A DNA stretch of 64,000 bases from assembly GCF_000304475.1 (NCBI RefSeq), contig NC_018951.1, positions 248,001 to 312,000 on the forward strand, read 5' to 3'. This document shows, in pieces, positions 48,435-58,616 of this stretch (positions are counted from its first letter, which is position 1; each line of letters begins with the position of its first letter). The notes under the pieces were generated by a model, which did not search any database, was not told the origin of the DNA, and saw nothing but the letters and a program-made list of their open reading frames with translations. The position numbers and the translations under genes are program-made. The stretch comes from Kazachstania africana CBS 2517 (taxonomy: Eukaryota > Ascomycota > Saccharomycetes > Saccharomycetales > Saccharomycetaceae).

Positions 48435-49598
48435 ATGAACCATATAAAATCCAGTATACTAAGGGCTATGCCAATGAAATATTATGATATCGGATTTAAT
48501 ATAGTAGATCCTATGTTTCAAGGAGTCTACCATGGTAGGAAGTCTCACGATTCTGACATATTACACGTCCTTAATAGGGCTACAAGACATAATGTAAAAG
48601 CCGCTCTATTAACTGGCTCATCCATCGAGGAATCAAAAGAAACAATCCAAATGGCCTCTCAGTTAAGGGATAAGACAAATATGAATCTTTATTACACGAT
48701 AGGTGTCCATCCATGTTGTGTCAATGAGTTTTGTAACACCAAATCACAATCATCTACCATAGATAACCCTTCAAATGATCACGATTACAATAAACTGTTA
48801 CACGATACTATGTGGGACGATTTATCGTATCCAAAAGCCAAGTTAAAAGAATTATATGAACTCTATGAATCACAATTAGCCAGTTCACAGTATTTCAGAG
48901 CCATAGGAGAAATAGGTTTGGACTACGATAGATTGAATTATTCCTGCAAGGATTTGCAACTACTCTTTTTTGAAGAACAGTTGAAGATATCCTGTTTATT
49001 GGGCGAAAAAGGTGACAAATTACCACTTTTCTTACATATGAGGAACTGCGGTACTGACTTTATTAAAATTTTATCAAAGTTTATAAAGGGATTCACTGAT
49101 AACGAAGATCGTTTCGAAATGAAAAAACTTATTAACACCAATGAACCGATAGTGTATAGATTTCATCCAGAAAGAAAGTTTGTTGTACATTCCTTTACTG
49201 ACACTGTTGAAGATATGGAGAATTTGCTAAATCTTTCTCCAAATTGTTACGTTGGAATGAATGGTGCATCATTCAGAAATGATGAAAATATAGAGGCAGT
49301 CAAAAAAGTTCCAATTGACAGATTATTACTGGAAACCGATGCACCTTGGTGTGAAATTAAGAGAACTCACTCATCTTATAAGTACCTACAAGATTATAAA
49401 ATGCCTTTTAATTCTGTAAAAAAAGATAAATTGGCCAAAATAGAGGAAATAGACTGGGAGGAATATATGATAAAATCTAGAAATGAACCTTGTACCATGG
49501 AACAAAACGCTATCGTTGTTTCAAATATCAAGAATCTAGAATTAGCAAAAGTTGCAGAGGTAGTCTGGGACACGACATGTTCCATTTATGGTGAATAA
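48435..49598 (+). CDS. YBL055C: TatD-family metal-dependent deoxyribonuclease (YBL055C type)
   Basis: A 387-residue TatD-like nuclease. Metal-site motifs are visible: YYTIGVHPCCVNE, RAIGEIGLDYDR, LPLFLHMRNCG, KFVVHSFTD and LLLETDAPWC. Yeast Tat-D is a 3'-5' exonuclease and endonuclease linked to DNA breakdown in apoptosis. The first 14 residues (to MPMKYYDIGFN) may be a short targeting extension; the core starts near residue 15. Length is near the yeast 418. Position and strand match YBL055C. Confidence 0.93.
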   Translation: MNHIKSSILRAMPMKYYDIGFNIVDPMFQGVYHGRKSHDSDILHVLNRATRHNVKAALLTGSSIEESKETIQMASQLRDKTNMNLYYTIGVHPCCVNEFCNTKSQSSTIDNPSNDHDYNKLLHDTMWDDLSYPKAKLKELYELYESQLASSQYFRAIGEIGLDYDRLNYSCKDLQLLFFEEQLKISCLLGEKGDKLPLFLHMRNCGTDFIKILSKFIKGFTDNEDRFEMKKLINTNEPIVYRFHPERKFVVHSFTDTVEDMENLLNLSPNCYVGMNGASFRNDENIEAVKKVPIDRLLLETDAPWCEIKRTHSSYKYLQDYKMPFNSVKKDKLAKIEEIDWEEYMIKSRNEPCTMEQNAIVVSNIKNLELAKVAEVVWDTTCSIYGE

Positions 49599-49785
49599 AT
49601 AATTTGGTATTTTTTTTTACAAACCAGGCTTATAGAAGTAATATGTAGGGATGTATTTACTATTACTATGCGATGTGATAGATTCGTGATTTATATACAC
49701 ATTAATGAATATTAGAAGTGAAAAATAAGTGATAATAGAAAGAGTTTTAATTTTCCAATTGCAAAAGAATAATATTATTAGTAGA

Positions 49786-51123
49786 CTATTCAAGTTCTTC
49801 AAGCTTAGTATCTGTTTCATCTAAATGATGGTCTGCATCGTTATCAGTATCGTCATAAGGAAGGGTCTCACCTGCAGCAGCATCACTTAACGAATGTAAC
49901 ATATCAGCTAGAGCTGATCCATGAAAAAATTGCTGAGGTTGCTGTGCCCTGCTAATCTCAAGACCCGCCTCCAATAATGACTCAATAGAAAATAAGTTTA
50001 TTGGATTTCTAGTAGGATTTGAATACTCTGGTTTATTTGACAGTTCTTTAGTATGTTCTTGGCTATTCTGTTCAGGTGGCTTTGTTGTGACATCGAATAT
50101 GGTCTCATCATCAGTAAAATTATAATAACTGAAAACCATTTTCCTTCTATTTTCAAAAGAAGTCGGACTCTCCGTCTTCTTACCTCTCACTCTTGTGAAC
50201 CATTGATCCACCGTCTCCCCTTGCTTCAACAATGCTACGATTGTGACACTCATATTATCACAGCCAATTCCTGTCCCTTCCGTTGTTGGTGAACAACAAA
50301 CATCGATTATTCTTGATGCAATATCTTCCAATGACATAGTACCCAAATTTATACCATAATAGACTAAATCGACGCATTCTTGTGAAGACAAACAATCCCA
50401 GATACCATCACATGCCAGTATTATAAAATCATCATGGTCATAATTAATTTTATGTTCAAGGATATCTGGTAAGGCGGTAACAATTTGTTCATGGGGTAAA
50501 AGAGTAGAATTTGATTTAAATTCAAAATCTCCGATGGCTCGTGAAAGTGCCAAGTTCCCATTAACACGATCCATTTCGACAAACCCATTTGCTGCTACTA
50601 TTCTCGAAGTTTCATTCAACAAAGAAGGTTTGTGGTCGTATGATAATGCTTTGCCCCATCCATCTACTGCCAAAACGGTTCTGGAATCACCAGCATTGGC
50701 ACAAATAATATTTTGATGAGCCTCTGAAATGACAATCACCGTCGCAGTAGACCCACTGTGATCATTATACAAATCAGTATCATTTTGAATCTCAATATCT
50801 GTATTCAAAAAAGTTTGTATCAGAGATAATTTCAACTTAGAACAATTATATTCATTGAAGCAAAATTGATTCCGGAAAATATCTACCAACTTGGTACCAC
50901 AATATCGTGCCACACCATCGCCACCATGTCCATCGAATATACCATACAATGCCAAATGATCGATGGATGAATCATCATTGTGAAAGACGTTTTGTTCGTT
51001 TATATGTGCGTCCTCCATAGTCATTCTCCAACCCTGTATGGCACAGAACCCAAAGCCCGTCAAACGATCTGATCCAGACTGCTTTTCCTTGTCAATTATT
51101 GGATTCGATAGTATCTGTCCCAT
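49786..51123 (-). CDS. PTC3: PP2C protein phosphatase of the Ptc2/Ptc3 pair
   Basis: A 445-residue type 2C serine/threonine phosphatase. Motifs in order: MGQILSNPI start, [47 protein letters not shown] and [11 protein letters not shown], carrying the metal-binding aspartates. Ptc2 and Ptc3 inactivate Hog1 and Rad53 and dephosphorylate Cdc28. The C-terminal 120 residues are disordered and acidic, as in Ptc3. PTC2 (YER089C) is the duplicate; neighbours YBL055C and PTH2 favour PTC3 (YBL056C in S. cerevisiae). Confidence 0.9.
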   Translation of the reverse strand: MGQILSNPIIDKEKQSGSDRLTGFGFCAIQGWRMTMEDAHINEQNVFHNDDSSIDHLALYGIFDGHGGDGVARYCGTKLVDIFRNQFCFNEYNCSKLKLSLIQTFLNTDIEIQNDTDLYNDHSGSTATVIVISEAHQNIICANAGDSRTVLAVDGWGKALSYDHKPSLLNETSRIVAANGFVEMDRVNGNLALSRAIGDFEFKSNSTLLPHEQIVTALPDILEHKINYDHDDFIILACDGIWDCLSSQECVDLVYYGINLGTMSLEDIASRIIDVCCSPTTEGTGIGCDNMSVTIVALLKQGETVDQWFTRVRGKKTESPTSFENRRKMVFSYYNFTDDETIFDVTTKPPEQNSQEHTKELSNKPEYSNPTRNPINLFSIESLLEAGLEISRAQQPQQFFHGSALADMLHSLSDAAAGETLPYDDTDNDADHHLDETDTKLEELE

Positions 51124-51781
51124 TAGTCTTACTTATTCCTTGTCTACAATTATCTATAAAACTGTTTCTTGACAAACGAAACTTTTCATTAATCGGCCCC
51201 CTTTATGTTGTAAGATTTAAGCTCGGTGAGAATTACTGTGAACACATATGGAATACAAGCTAAAGAGACGGGTACTATGATCAGCTAACACTGGGCATAT
51301 CGACGCATCTTGCCAATTGAGTGGTGGCAGCTGGGAAAACCAGGAGAGACACGAGGGTTCTGCGTATCGGGGACAGTGGTGAGTGATGTTTGTCGTCTGA
51401 GAAAGAGATGAAGTCTGCCCATTCACTCATATAGTAGGTGTATTCGAATGCTACAAGCAAGAACCCACTCCATGGAGCGCTGTATACCTATCATTTGGTG
51501 CTCTTTGAACTCTTCCCAGTGAATGTCACGAGAAATTATGTTAAGATCCTCAAAATGGACACTTTGAGATGCTAAAAATCGCGACAATCATTAAGACTAC
51601 CCCAGAGTCGTGAACTTAATGGTCAAATTCAATGGCTGCGAATATTGCAGTCGGCTCTTTCTTGTTATGTGTGGTTTTCATCTTCGATAGTAATAGTCGC
51701 ACAGAAAAATTTTTGTTAATTTAAAAAAAGATGTAAATAAAGCATCGCAAAAGGGTCCCTCAATAGTAAACACAGTGAATA
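51124..51781. other. Divergent PTC3-PTH2 promoter region
   Basis: A 658-base shared promoter. A CCCCCT run lies at 51197-51202, an STRE core nearer PTC3. No gene is supported; short frames on the minus strand lack a usable start or conservation. Confidence 0.45.
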
Positions 51782-52378
51782 ATGCCTCAATATACGACGG
51801 GTATACCATTTCTATTTGGTATAGCAGCTGCGTCATTAGCTACAGGTTACTACCTCGGTCAAACGATTCCAAAACTGACTCCTACGGTTCCAAAGAAGCC
51901 CTCGAGCAAAACTGTTAAAGTCGAAGATATTGATGGCGATGGTGAAGAAGACGAAGACGAAGAAGAATCAGACTATGAAATAGACTCTACAAACTTAAAT
52001 AATATGCCTGGGGAAGTTAGAATGGCTCTTGTCATCAGACAGGATTTGAAAATGGAAAAAGGTAAGATTGCGGCACAATGTGCCCACGCTGCGCTATCTT
52101 GTTACCGTTTGATAACGAATCCAAATAAGCAATCGTACAATGCAGAACTATGTAACAGATGGTTGAACCATGGTCAAGCAAAGATTACCTTGAAATGCCC
52201 TAATAAAGAGGTTATGGATGAACTTTACGCCATGGCTCTATCTCTCGGAGTGAACGCAACCGTGATCCATGATGCTGGTAGAACCCAAATTGCTGCTGGA
52301 AGTACTACAGTTCTTGGCTTAGGTCCTGCTCCTAAATCTGTTTTGGATCAAATTACCGGTGACTTAAAATTATATTAA
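51782..52378 (+). CDS. PTH2: Peptidyl-tRNA hydrolase 2, membrane anchored
   Basis: A 198-residue archaeal/eukaryotic type Pth2 that frees tRNA from peptidyl-tRNA. An N-terminal membrane segment (about 7-27, GIPFLFGIAAASLATGYYLG) fits its mitochondrial outer membrane location. An acidic linker (50-65) precedes the catalytic domain: MALVIRQDLKMEKGKIAAQC, AHAALSCY, and DAGRTQIAAGSTTVLGLGPAP. Length near yeast (208). Position matches YBL057W-region PTH2. Confidence 0.94.
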   Translation: MPQYTTGIPFLFGIAAASLATGYYLGQTIPKLTPTVPKKPSSKTVKVEDIDGDGEEDEDEEESDYEIDSTNLNNMPGEVRMALVIRQDLKMEKGKIAAQCAHAALSCYRLITNPNKQSYNAELCNRWLNHGQAKITLKCPNKEVMDELYAMALSLGVNATVIHDAGRTQIAAGSTTVLGLGPAPKSVLDQITGDLKLY

Positions 52379-52455
52379 ATTGAAACAAGGGAAATTCTTT
52401 TTTTATTTTTGTTTTTGTATATCTCATATATGTATATATTGATTAATTATACCCA

Positions 52456-53595
52456 TTATGCCCACCTTTGAACGACCACGGAATTGGCTAAATCTGCTTC
52501 TTCTATTGTTTGGTTCATATCAGTGATTGCTTTCACAGGGAAAGCATGGTTAATGGTGAAATTCCTTATATCTGCAGTATTTTTCTTGATGTGATCATAA
52601 ATCATTTGCACTTTATCTGTTGAGAAGCAACGTAGGACTTCCCTCTTACCAGTGGCATATCTGATTTGAACAGACGTATCTCCTTTTAATGGAGCTTCTT
52701 TGACTTCTTCTTTGGTCTTTGGAGCTTCTTCTCGTAGTGTTGGAGTTGAAGGCTCACCAGGAATTGGCGAACCCAATCTTTGACCTTCACCATGGAAACC
52801 ACCTAATTTTCTCTTCGGTGGTCTGTATGATTCGTCCAATTTCTTGAAAATACTAACGTCTACTTCTTGGCCCAGTTCCACATTTAATAAGTTCAATGGA
52901 GCTCTACCTTGATTTAACTCATTCAAGTAGAAACTATTTGCTGGATCATCGTAACGGAAAAGAGGTCCATCACCAACTTGGAACCCTTCTTTCCAGAAAG
53001 TAATTTCTCTTTTGACCTTCTGCACCCTTGATTTAGATTCAGGTTGATCAGCTAGTTGACTTGGTGCACCTAAAGTCGACCCTAATCTGTAGCCTCTACC
53101 GGCAAATTGATGCTCACTGGACTTATTACTGCTACTATCAGATTCATTTTCTTCATAAGCATTTCTCTTTGCCTTCTCCAGAAGATCCTTTATCAAAGAA
53201 TCAGAATTATTTGTTGGATCCGTGACCTCTAAACCTGATGTCTCACCTCCTGCAAATGTGTTTCTAGGCTTATCCTCATCGTCTTCTTCATCTGCATTAT
53301 GTCTAACCATATCAGAAAAACTCATGAATCTGGAATTGTTAGTTGACCTCTTCATAGAATCGTTTGAATGCGATGAGTTTGATGCTGCAGGAAGTGGACT
53401 CTCTGATAATGGTCTTGGTTTCTCCATTGACGTCTCTCGATCATGTCTAACATCTTTGGATTCCATCTGGTCAGCATAGTAGGCATTCAAAGCTGATTCT
53501 AATCCCCCAAAGGCTTCGATATATTGCTTAGCAACGCCCGATGATGTACTTGTAAGGGATACGAATTGCTCAATATCTTGAGATTGATCAGACAT
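52456..53595 (-). CDS. SHP1: Shp1, UBX-domain cofactor of Cdc48 (p47 homologue)
   Basis: A 379-residue p47-type adaptor. The open frame extends to a TTG at 53643, but the ATG at 53595 (MSDQSQDIEQFVSLT) gives the expected start. Domains: UBA-like at about 1-45, the conserved NSRFMSFSDMVRHNADEEDDE and TFAGGETSGLEVTDP blocks, SEP domain (about 195-275, TFWKEGFQVGDGPLFRYDDP, NQGRAPLNLL), and C-terminal UBX (about 300-379) ending VVVQRWA. It links Cdc48 to ubiquitin substrates and to Glc7 phosphatase. Yeast Shp1 has 423 residues. Position matches YBL058W. Confidence 0.95.
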   Translation of the reverse strand: MSDQSQDIEQFVSLTSTSSGVAKQYIEAFGGLESALNAYYADQMESKDVRHDRETSMEKPRPLSESPLPAASNSSHSNDSMKRSTNNSRFMSFSDMVRHNADEEDDEDKPRNTFAGGETSGLEVTDPTNNSDSLIKDLLEKAKRNAYEENESDSSSNKSSEHQFAGRGYRLGSTLGAPSQLADQPESKSRVQKVKREITFWKEGFQVGDGPLFRYDDPANSFYLNELNQGRAPLNLLNVELGQEVDVSIFKKLDESYRPPKRKLGGFHGEGQRLGSPIPGEPSTPTLREEAPKTKEEVKEAPLKGDTSVQIRYATGKREVLRCFSTDKVQMIYDHIKKNTADIRNFTINHAFPVKAITDMNQTIEEADLANSVVVQRWA

Positions 53596-54141
53596 GTTAC
53601 TATAATATTTCTTGTCGAATTGTGTGTAATTAACCTCTCTCAAAACTGATCAATGTGGTCTAATGAACTCGAACTTGATTGTTTTATATGTTTTTTCAAA
53701 TCAACAACTAGTTCGCCACCCATTAGAAAACTTTCATAAATTTATACAACAGCTGAGCGCACAACGCTATTTCAATAATTTATATAGTAGAAGATAGTAG
53801 CGTAGCTTTGCATCAAAATTTTATATGTAGCGCTTATATGACCTGTATAATGTGTGATGCAGTCTGTCAGGTGATCTCTTGAAGTGGAGGTCCAGGAAAC
53901 GAGGCGATGACGTTATTTCTGTGGTAAATTTGCATTGAAACAGTTATATCTTGACAGTATATCCAGTTATCTGAAGTGGTTAATATGGTTAAATGTGGGA
54001 TACGGTATGTGGTTTGAGTTCCCACTACTTTGACCTGAGGATCTCGATGTCTGTGACATCTTTCCACCAGACGTCCACCAATGCTGATCGCTTTTTTAGA
54101 GACATATCACAGATATAAGAACCTTGGAAGACCTTAGTGAA
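53596..54141. other. SHP1 promoter and IAI11 3' flank
   Basis: A 546-base gap between two minus-strand genes. It includes the SHP1 promoter. I see no tRNA, snoRNA or conserved coding frame. Confidence 0.45.
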
Positions 54142-54504
54142 CTAGACTTTAGTATCAGTAAGCATCTTCTTGAACTCATCGTTTGATGAAATATCCAAAT
54201 GCCAGCAAGTCCCAAATACTCCCATCGACAGTGTACCGAGAGTAAATCCTGTAATACCACCCACTGTCGAACATAGAAGCCTGTTATCAACTCTAACATT
54301 TGCTAATCGTACTCCACTGTAAAATTGCAGTGGGTTAGTTTTTATTACTACTGGTTTTAGCTTACTTTGAAGATATCTTGCTGAGGCCAATGTCAATAGT
54401 GCACTACCGAAAAACTTGATCATCTGTACTTTTCTCCTATGCTTGTACTCTGGTACCATCAAAGTCTCACCCCATGGTGTTTGCAACACACCTGACTTCG
54501 ACAT
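54142..54504 (-). CDS. IAI11: Small membrane protein of the Iai11/Aim11 family
   Basis: A 120-residue protein of unknown function, the YBL059W family with paralogue AIM11. The conserved N-terminal block QTPWGETLMVPEYKHRRKVQ and two hydrophobic helices (about 30-46, FFGSALLTLASARYL; 80-100, TVGGITGFTLGTLSMGVFG) ending in TCWHLDIS are visible. Both S. cerevisiae paralogues are spliced and have longer C-termini; here the frame ends soon after the second helix and I see no clear donor, so either the tail is short or a weak intron near 54150 is missed. Next to CMC2, as in yeast. Confidence 0.8.
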   Translation of the reverse strand: MSKSGVLQTPWGETLMVPEYKHRRKVQMIKFFGSALLTLASARYLQSKLKPVVIKTNPLQFYSGVRLANVRVDNRLLCSTVGGITGFTLGTLSMGVFGTCWHLDISSNDEFKKMLTDTKV

Positions 54505-54626
54505 ACTGTCTGCACCTCTGTGTGTTTACCTTTGGCATCATGAACTTTGTTCACGCACTAATAAGGGAATATTTTAAAGATTAGAAATCAGGAAATCCAT
54601 ACTATGATGATCACTTCAACAACACC

Positions 54627-55021
54627 ATGCATCCACAACTTGAGGCCGAGAGATTTCAATGTATGTACACTTAGATAGTTTTATTCTGTATAACGTGCTA
54701 TAACACTTGCTAACATGAACACTTTTTGCATTAGCATGTCGAGAGGTTATCGAGGCATTGAACGAATGCCACAAGAAACAATTCTATAAGAAAATGTTTG
54801 GAGTATGCAATAATGAGGAGGAGGCTATGAACAAATGCTTGAAAGAAGCTAGTACCACTGCAGTCAGCAAGGCTACAATTGAGAAGAGAGACAAAAGGAA
54901 GACTTTAGAAGCTAAATGGAAGAAGACAGAAGATGAGGAAAATGAAGAATACAAGATCTTGCAGATTTTGCTAGAAAGAGCAAAGCATAAGAAGTTTGGT
55001 GAAGATGATGGCAAGAAATGA
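54627..55021 (+). CDS. CMC2: Cmc2, twin CX9C protein for cytochrome c oxidase (spliced)
   Basis: Exons 54627-54660 and 54735-55021 join in frame (the split codon is T+CA, serine) to give 106 residues. The start MHPQLEAERFQSC matches yeast Cmc2. Twin CX9C pairs are complete only after splicing: the first pair flanks REVIEALNE, the second flanks NNEEEAMNK. Without exon 1 and the start of exon 2 the first cysteine would be lost. The tail is charged and helical. The protein acts in the intermembrane space in COX assembly with Cmc1. YBL059C-A in S. cerevisiae is also spliced. Divergent from IAI11. Confidence 0.93.
54661..54734 (+). other. CMC2: CMC2 intron
   Basis: A 74-base intron with donor GTATGT (54661-54666), branch site TGCTAAC (54708-54714) and acceptor TAG (54732-54734). 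Confidence 0.9.
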
Positions 55022-55103
55022 TACAACAAAACCTGTAAATATGAAAAATGCTTTCTATGAGAAAATTATTTAAAATGTATATATTATTCGTTAAATTAGT
55101 CAA

Positions 55104-57161
55104 TTACAATTTTATGTTCTCTATTTCATGCTGTAGCCTTCGAAGTGCCTCGAGATACAAAAGTCTTTTATTATACTGTCCACTAAGAAATAAGTATTTT
55201 GAGTTCCAGTTATCCATAACAAGCTCAAACTGTTCCTTATTACTTGTACAAGATTTCATCATTGATTTCTTAACCTGGTTATGATCGTCAATAACCGTTT
55301 CTAGCCACGAAACGAGGATTTCTAGTTTGCCAATCTTTTCATTCACTGGAGTCATATCGAACAGTTCGCTCCCAAAGCTTGAGAAAGATTCATATGAGAG
55401 CAAAGGTTTCCATTTTGAGATTTTAATGTTACGACTATTCTCCTTAGCCGACAAGAATCTAGTGCTCCATCCGTATTCTTCGTTAGACACGGATTCAAAC
55501 TGCTCATTTGGTATTGGGCTCAATCTTGCTGCCCAAACGTTCATGCATGCCACATATCTTTCAGATAGTTGCAAATCATTGGTCTTGAATTCTATCTTTA
55601 TTCGTGGTTTCTTTCCAACTTTTGGAAAGTACAATATGAAACTTCTTAATTCGTCTTCACCATTAGACTCAGGGAACACATTTCTTGATTTCAATATTAT
55701 ATTATTTTGAACCAATTCACTGCTAGTTTCATACAAATTATAAACGACGCATATGGGATTCAATGCCTTGAAATCTTCCATATTCAGTAGTAATAACGAT
55801 TCTGGTGATTGGTTGTCTATTTGGGTTTGCTTCAATTTGAAAATAAATATTCTACCTTCATAGATTCTTACTCGGACTTTTACCCAATCTGCTTTATCAT
55901 TTATAGAAACTGTAGTCTCTGGAGATTCCGATAGGAACGTCTTCCCCTTCAGTGATTTTTTGAACCATTTGAAAAATGATTTACTTCTTCTCCGAGCTCC
56001 TAGTGTTTCAATGACGTGACTTGAATTATTCTTATGCGTCCTATATTGTAGTAATCTCTCAAAATCTCGCTCAGTAATTTCAACAATGGAATCAACCGAC
56101 CACATTGGATTTTGCACAGCTCTCAGTACTTTATCAAAACGTTCCTTTAGGTATAATTGTGAGAGAGGGACGTTATTTTTATAGTTCCAATCGGCAATGC
56201 TATGTAGAGAGGACAAAGTTGCGGATGTTGTCTTCCTTAAGCCAACATTTTTGGTGGTAGATTCAGATAGTGGAACTGACGTTGATCGGTGTGAGGAGAC
56301 GGATTCTCTGGAAAAATCATGCTCTGGTTGATCCTGAAAAGTTTTAGTTGGCATAGCTACCTCCGGATGGTACTGTTGACATGAGAATAACGGTAAAGGA
56401 TTCCGTTTCAAAGAATTATAATATGTAAACAATTCGTGGGTCACTTGATGCTCTAAGTATTTATAATCAACATCAAAGGGTTCACCATTCCTACTGAATT
56501 CGGAGCCTATCGCTTTCAAAGTATTGTTAATGAAGCCTTTTTCAGATAAAGTTTGCTTACGTTTCTTGAATTTGTTACTAGATCTAGATTCTTCATTTGT
56601 CAGGCGTAGATCAGTATTTAGAATTAATAGAGAAAACAGAATAATATGACAAAACTTGTAGTTTGATTTCCAAATTGTTGAAGGATATTCTTTTATCCAT
56701 TCCTTACTTATCTCTTCTAATATTCGATCAATATTCTGTGCTTCAGCAATGAAATAGAGGAAACTGGATAATTTGTGTAAAACAGACAGAAGTGACATTG
56801 GTAATGGACTTATAAGATGAATAAAACAGTTCAAAATATCTGCATTTTGTTCACTTCCTAGAAAGTTGGCATAATTTGTGTAAGGAACCTCTGCAAATGT
56901 GCCATTGATTATTTGTACTGCAATTAGCTCACTATCTTTCTTGCCCCTATGCAAGCTGTGAACAGTTGTATCTACATCATCAGATCGTTTGAGCGATTTT
57001 ATAGTCCTAGCCTTGACAAACTCATGAATATTTGTCATCTTTGGTGATTCGATTAAAGTATGATCAGTAGAATTTATGCTCACCTCAACGTTCCACCTCG
57101 TATTTTCTTGTTCCTCTTCCTTGTGCCGTTCGACCAAATGATTCGGCACATTGGTAGTCAT
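55104..57161 (-). CDS. YEL1: Yel1, Sec7-domain exchange factor for Arf3
   Basis: A 685-residue protein, the length of yeast Yel1 (687). A divergent Sec7 domain lies at about 60-260, with the motif SLLILNTDLRLTNEE matching the LNTDLHN helix of Arf GEFs. A PH-like domain follows (about 410-560, WVKVRVRIYEGRIFIFKLK), and the C-terminal 100 residues are helical. Yel1 activates Arf3 at the bud neck and tip and supports polarity and PI(4,5)P2. Position matches YBL060W. Confidence 0.93.
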   Translation of the reverse strand: MTTNVPNHLVERHKEEEQENTRWNVEVSINSTDHTLIESPKMTNIHEFVKARTIKSLKRSDDVDTTVHSLHRGKKDSELIAVQIINGTFAEVPYTNYANFLGSEQNADILNCFIHLISPLPMSLLSVLHKLSSFLYFIAEAQNIDRILEEISKEWIKEYPSTIWKSNYKFCHIILFSLLILNTDLRLTNEESRSSNKFKKRKQTLSEKGFINNTLKAIGSEFSRNGEPFDVDYKYLEHQVTHELFTYYNSLKRNPLPLFSCQQYHPEVAMPTKTFQDQPEHDFSRESVSSHRSTSVPLSESTTKNVGLRKTTSATLSSLHSIADWNYKNNVPLSQLYLKERFDKVLRAVQNPMWSVDSIVEITERDFERLLQYRTHKNNSSHVIETLGARRRSKSFFKWFKKSLKGKTFLSESPETTVSINDKADWVKVRVRIYEGRIFIFKLKQTQIDNQSPESLLLLNMEDFKALNPICVVYNLYETSSELVQNNIILKSRNVFPESNGEDELRSFILYFPKVGKKPRIKIEFKTNDLQLSERYVACMNVWAARLSPIPNEQFESVSNEEYGWSTRFLSAKENSRNIKISKWKPLLSYESFSSFGSELFDMTPVNEKIGKLEILVSWLETVIDDHNQVKKSMMKSCTSNKEQFELVMDNWNSKYLFLSGQYNKRLLYLEALRRLQHEIENIKL

Positions 57162-58616
57162 TTTAACAGTTATATTGACACCAGATCTTGATTAGGAACG
57201 GCTATCTTATGCCTTGCATGTACGAAGATTCTCTTACCTTTAATTTTCAATTGACTATACCATCAATTTGGATACTGCTTAGTCGATATCACCCACACAT
57301 CACACTTACTGAGAGCTGATAATGAAGAGGTAACTTACCATTCGATGTTTCTCGACAGTTAATCAGCTGAGTGTTATAGTAGTATGTACGTTAACTCGAA
57401 GAGTTTGGTAATCGTTTTATATATTTGCCCAGTGAGAGGTTTCAAAGAGTGTTTTAAACAATGAGCGACGGTTGAATAGGAGTTGAGCCTAAGCTGTAAA
57501 TTATACAAGACACCAAATTGTCGCACACAACTGTTGGCACATATTTATTGCTATGATAGGACGAAAGTCTCAAAATGGCACATCTTTTTTAGCTTCTGAC
57601 ACCATTAATAGAAGATTCAGACACTTTGCAGCACAATAATCTTCGTGGGATAGCTCAATCGCTATGGGCTCCCTTCAATCGTGAAGTAGTTGTATATGTG
57701 CAGTAAACTTTGCTCATCAAGCTACAATGTGTGTTCAATAAGTATTTGCCCTCATTTCCCAGGAAAAAGTCTGGGTTATACCTTGTATCTTGTGTAACGG
57801 TAATGCATCACCATTAAATTGTACTGTCATGTAGTATGGTAACACCTATTTGTCACACCAACCATTTTGGGAGAAATTTATCTATACATAACTGATTGAT
57901 GTATAATGCCACAATTGCATTTATTCTGTTCATTTCTCTTTTTGCTCATAATCTTGTAAAGATGTCAATTCTGCCATCGAACATACTTTCCTGTATTATA
58001 CACAATCAACGAGGTCTAGTGACAGTAATCGATAAATTGTTCCCATTAGCAGCCTTCCTGAGTTTCGAATGATAAGAAGGAAAACCGAAACATATCTAAT
58101 AAAGAGATTAACCTTACATCTGCAGATGAAAATACCACTGGCTCTTCTGTGCCCTACAGATCATCATTTTCCAGTCAAAAACTGCCAAAAAAAACATTGT
58201 TTCGAGCAAAAATTAACCATTCAACGGCCACCATCATCAGAAAATTCCAATGGTTAAACTCTTCGAGTTTCGAACTCGATGGGATAAACCAAATTTGCGA
58301 CTGACACATTTCTTATATTTGCGTTTTCCTTAACGCGGGTTTATCAAATTCGTGTTTCAAAAAGTAATGCAAATTTAAAAATTCTATTTATAAAATATGC
58401 ATCAACAGTTTCTGGACAATCTCCACAATCTATAATAGCGATTTCTTGCCATATTATAGGTTACTGAATTCTCAAGTGATATATTATTCTAAAGGTTGCT
58501 TATAATAGCTGTTTTCTTCGAACAATCTCGTTATTTTTTAAAAGCATCTCTTATATTCGTGGAACCACCCCCCAGCACTCGCTTCCTGCCGCTTTCGACC
58601 TCATCACACGTCAGCA
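57162..58616. other. Long divergent YEL1-SKT5 intergenic region
   Basis: A 1455-base region, the longest gap in the window. The frame 58069-58257 (62 codons, ATG) lacks recognisable features and is not called. Two TTTGCTC strings lie at 57709-57715 and 57941-57947. A perfect hairpin CGAGTT-TCG-AACTCG occurs near 58264-58278 without tRNA context. Confidence 0.5.

Noticed and set aside
58069..58257. 62-codon frame upstream of SKT5
   Set aside because: Short, no domain or composition signal, and located in a promoter region.
58264..58278. CGAGTT/AACTCG hairpin as a tRNA T-arm or terminator
   Set aside because: The loop is three bases and no other tRNA arms are near; likely chance.
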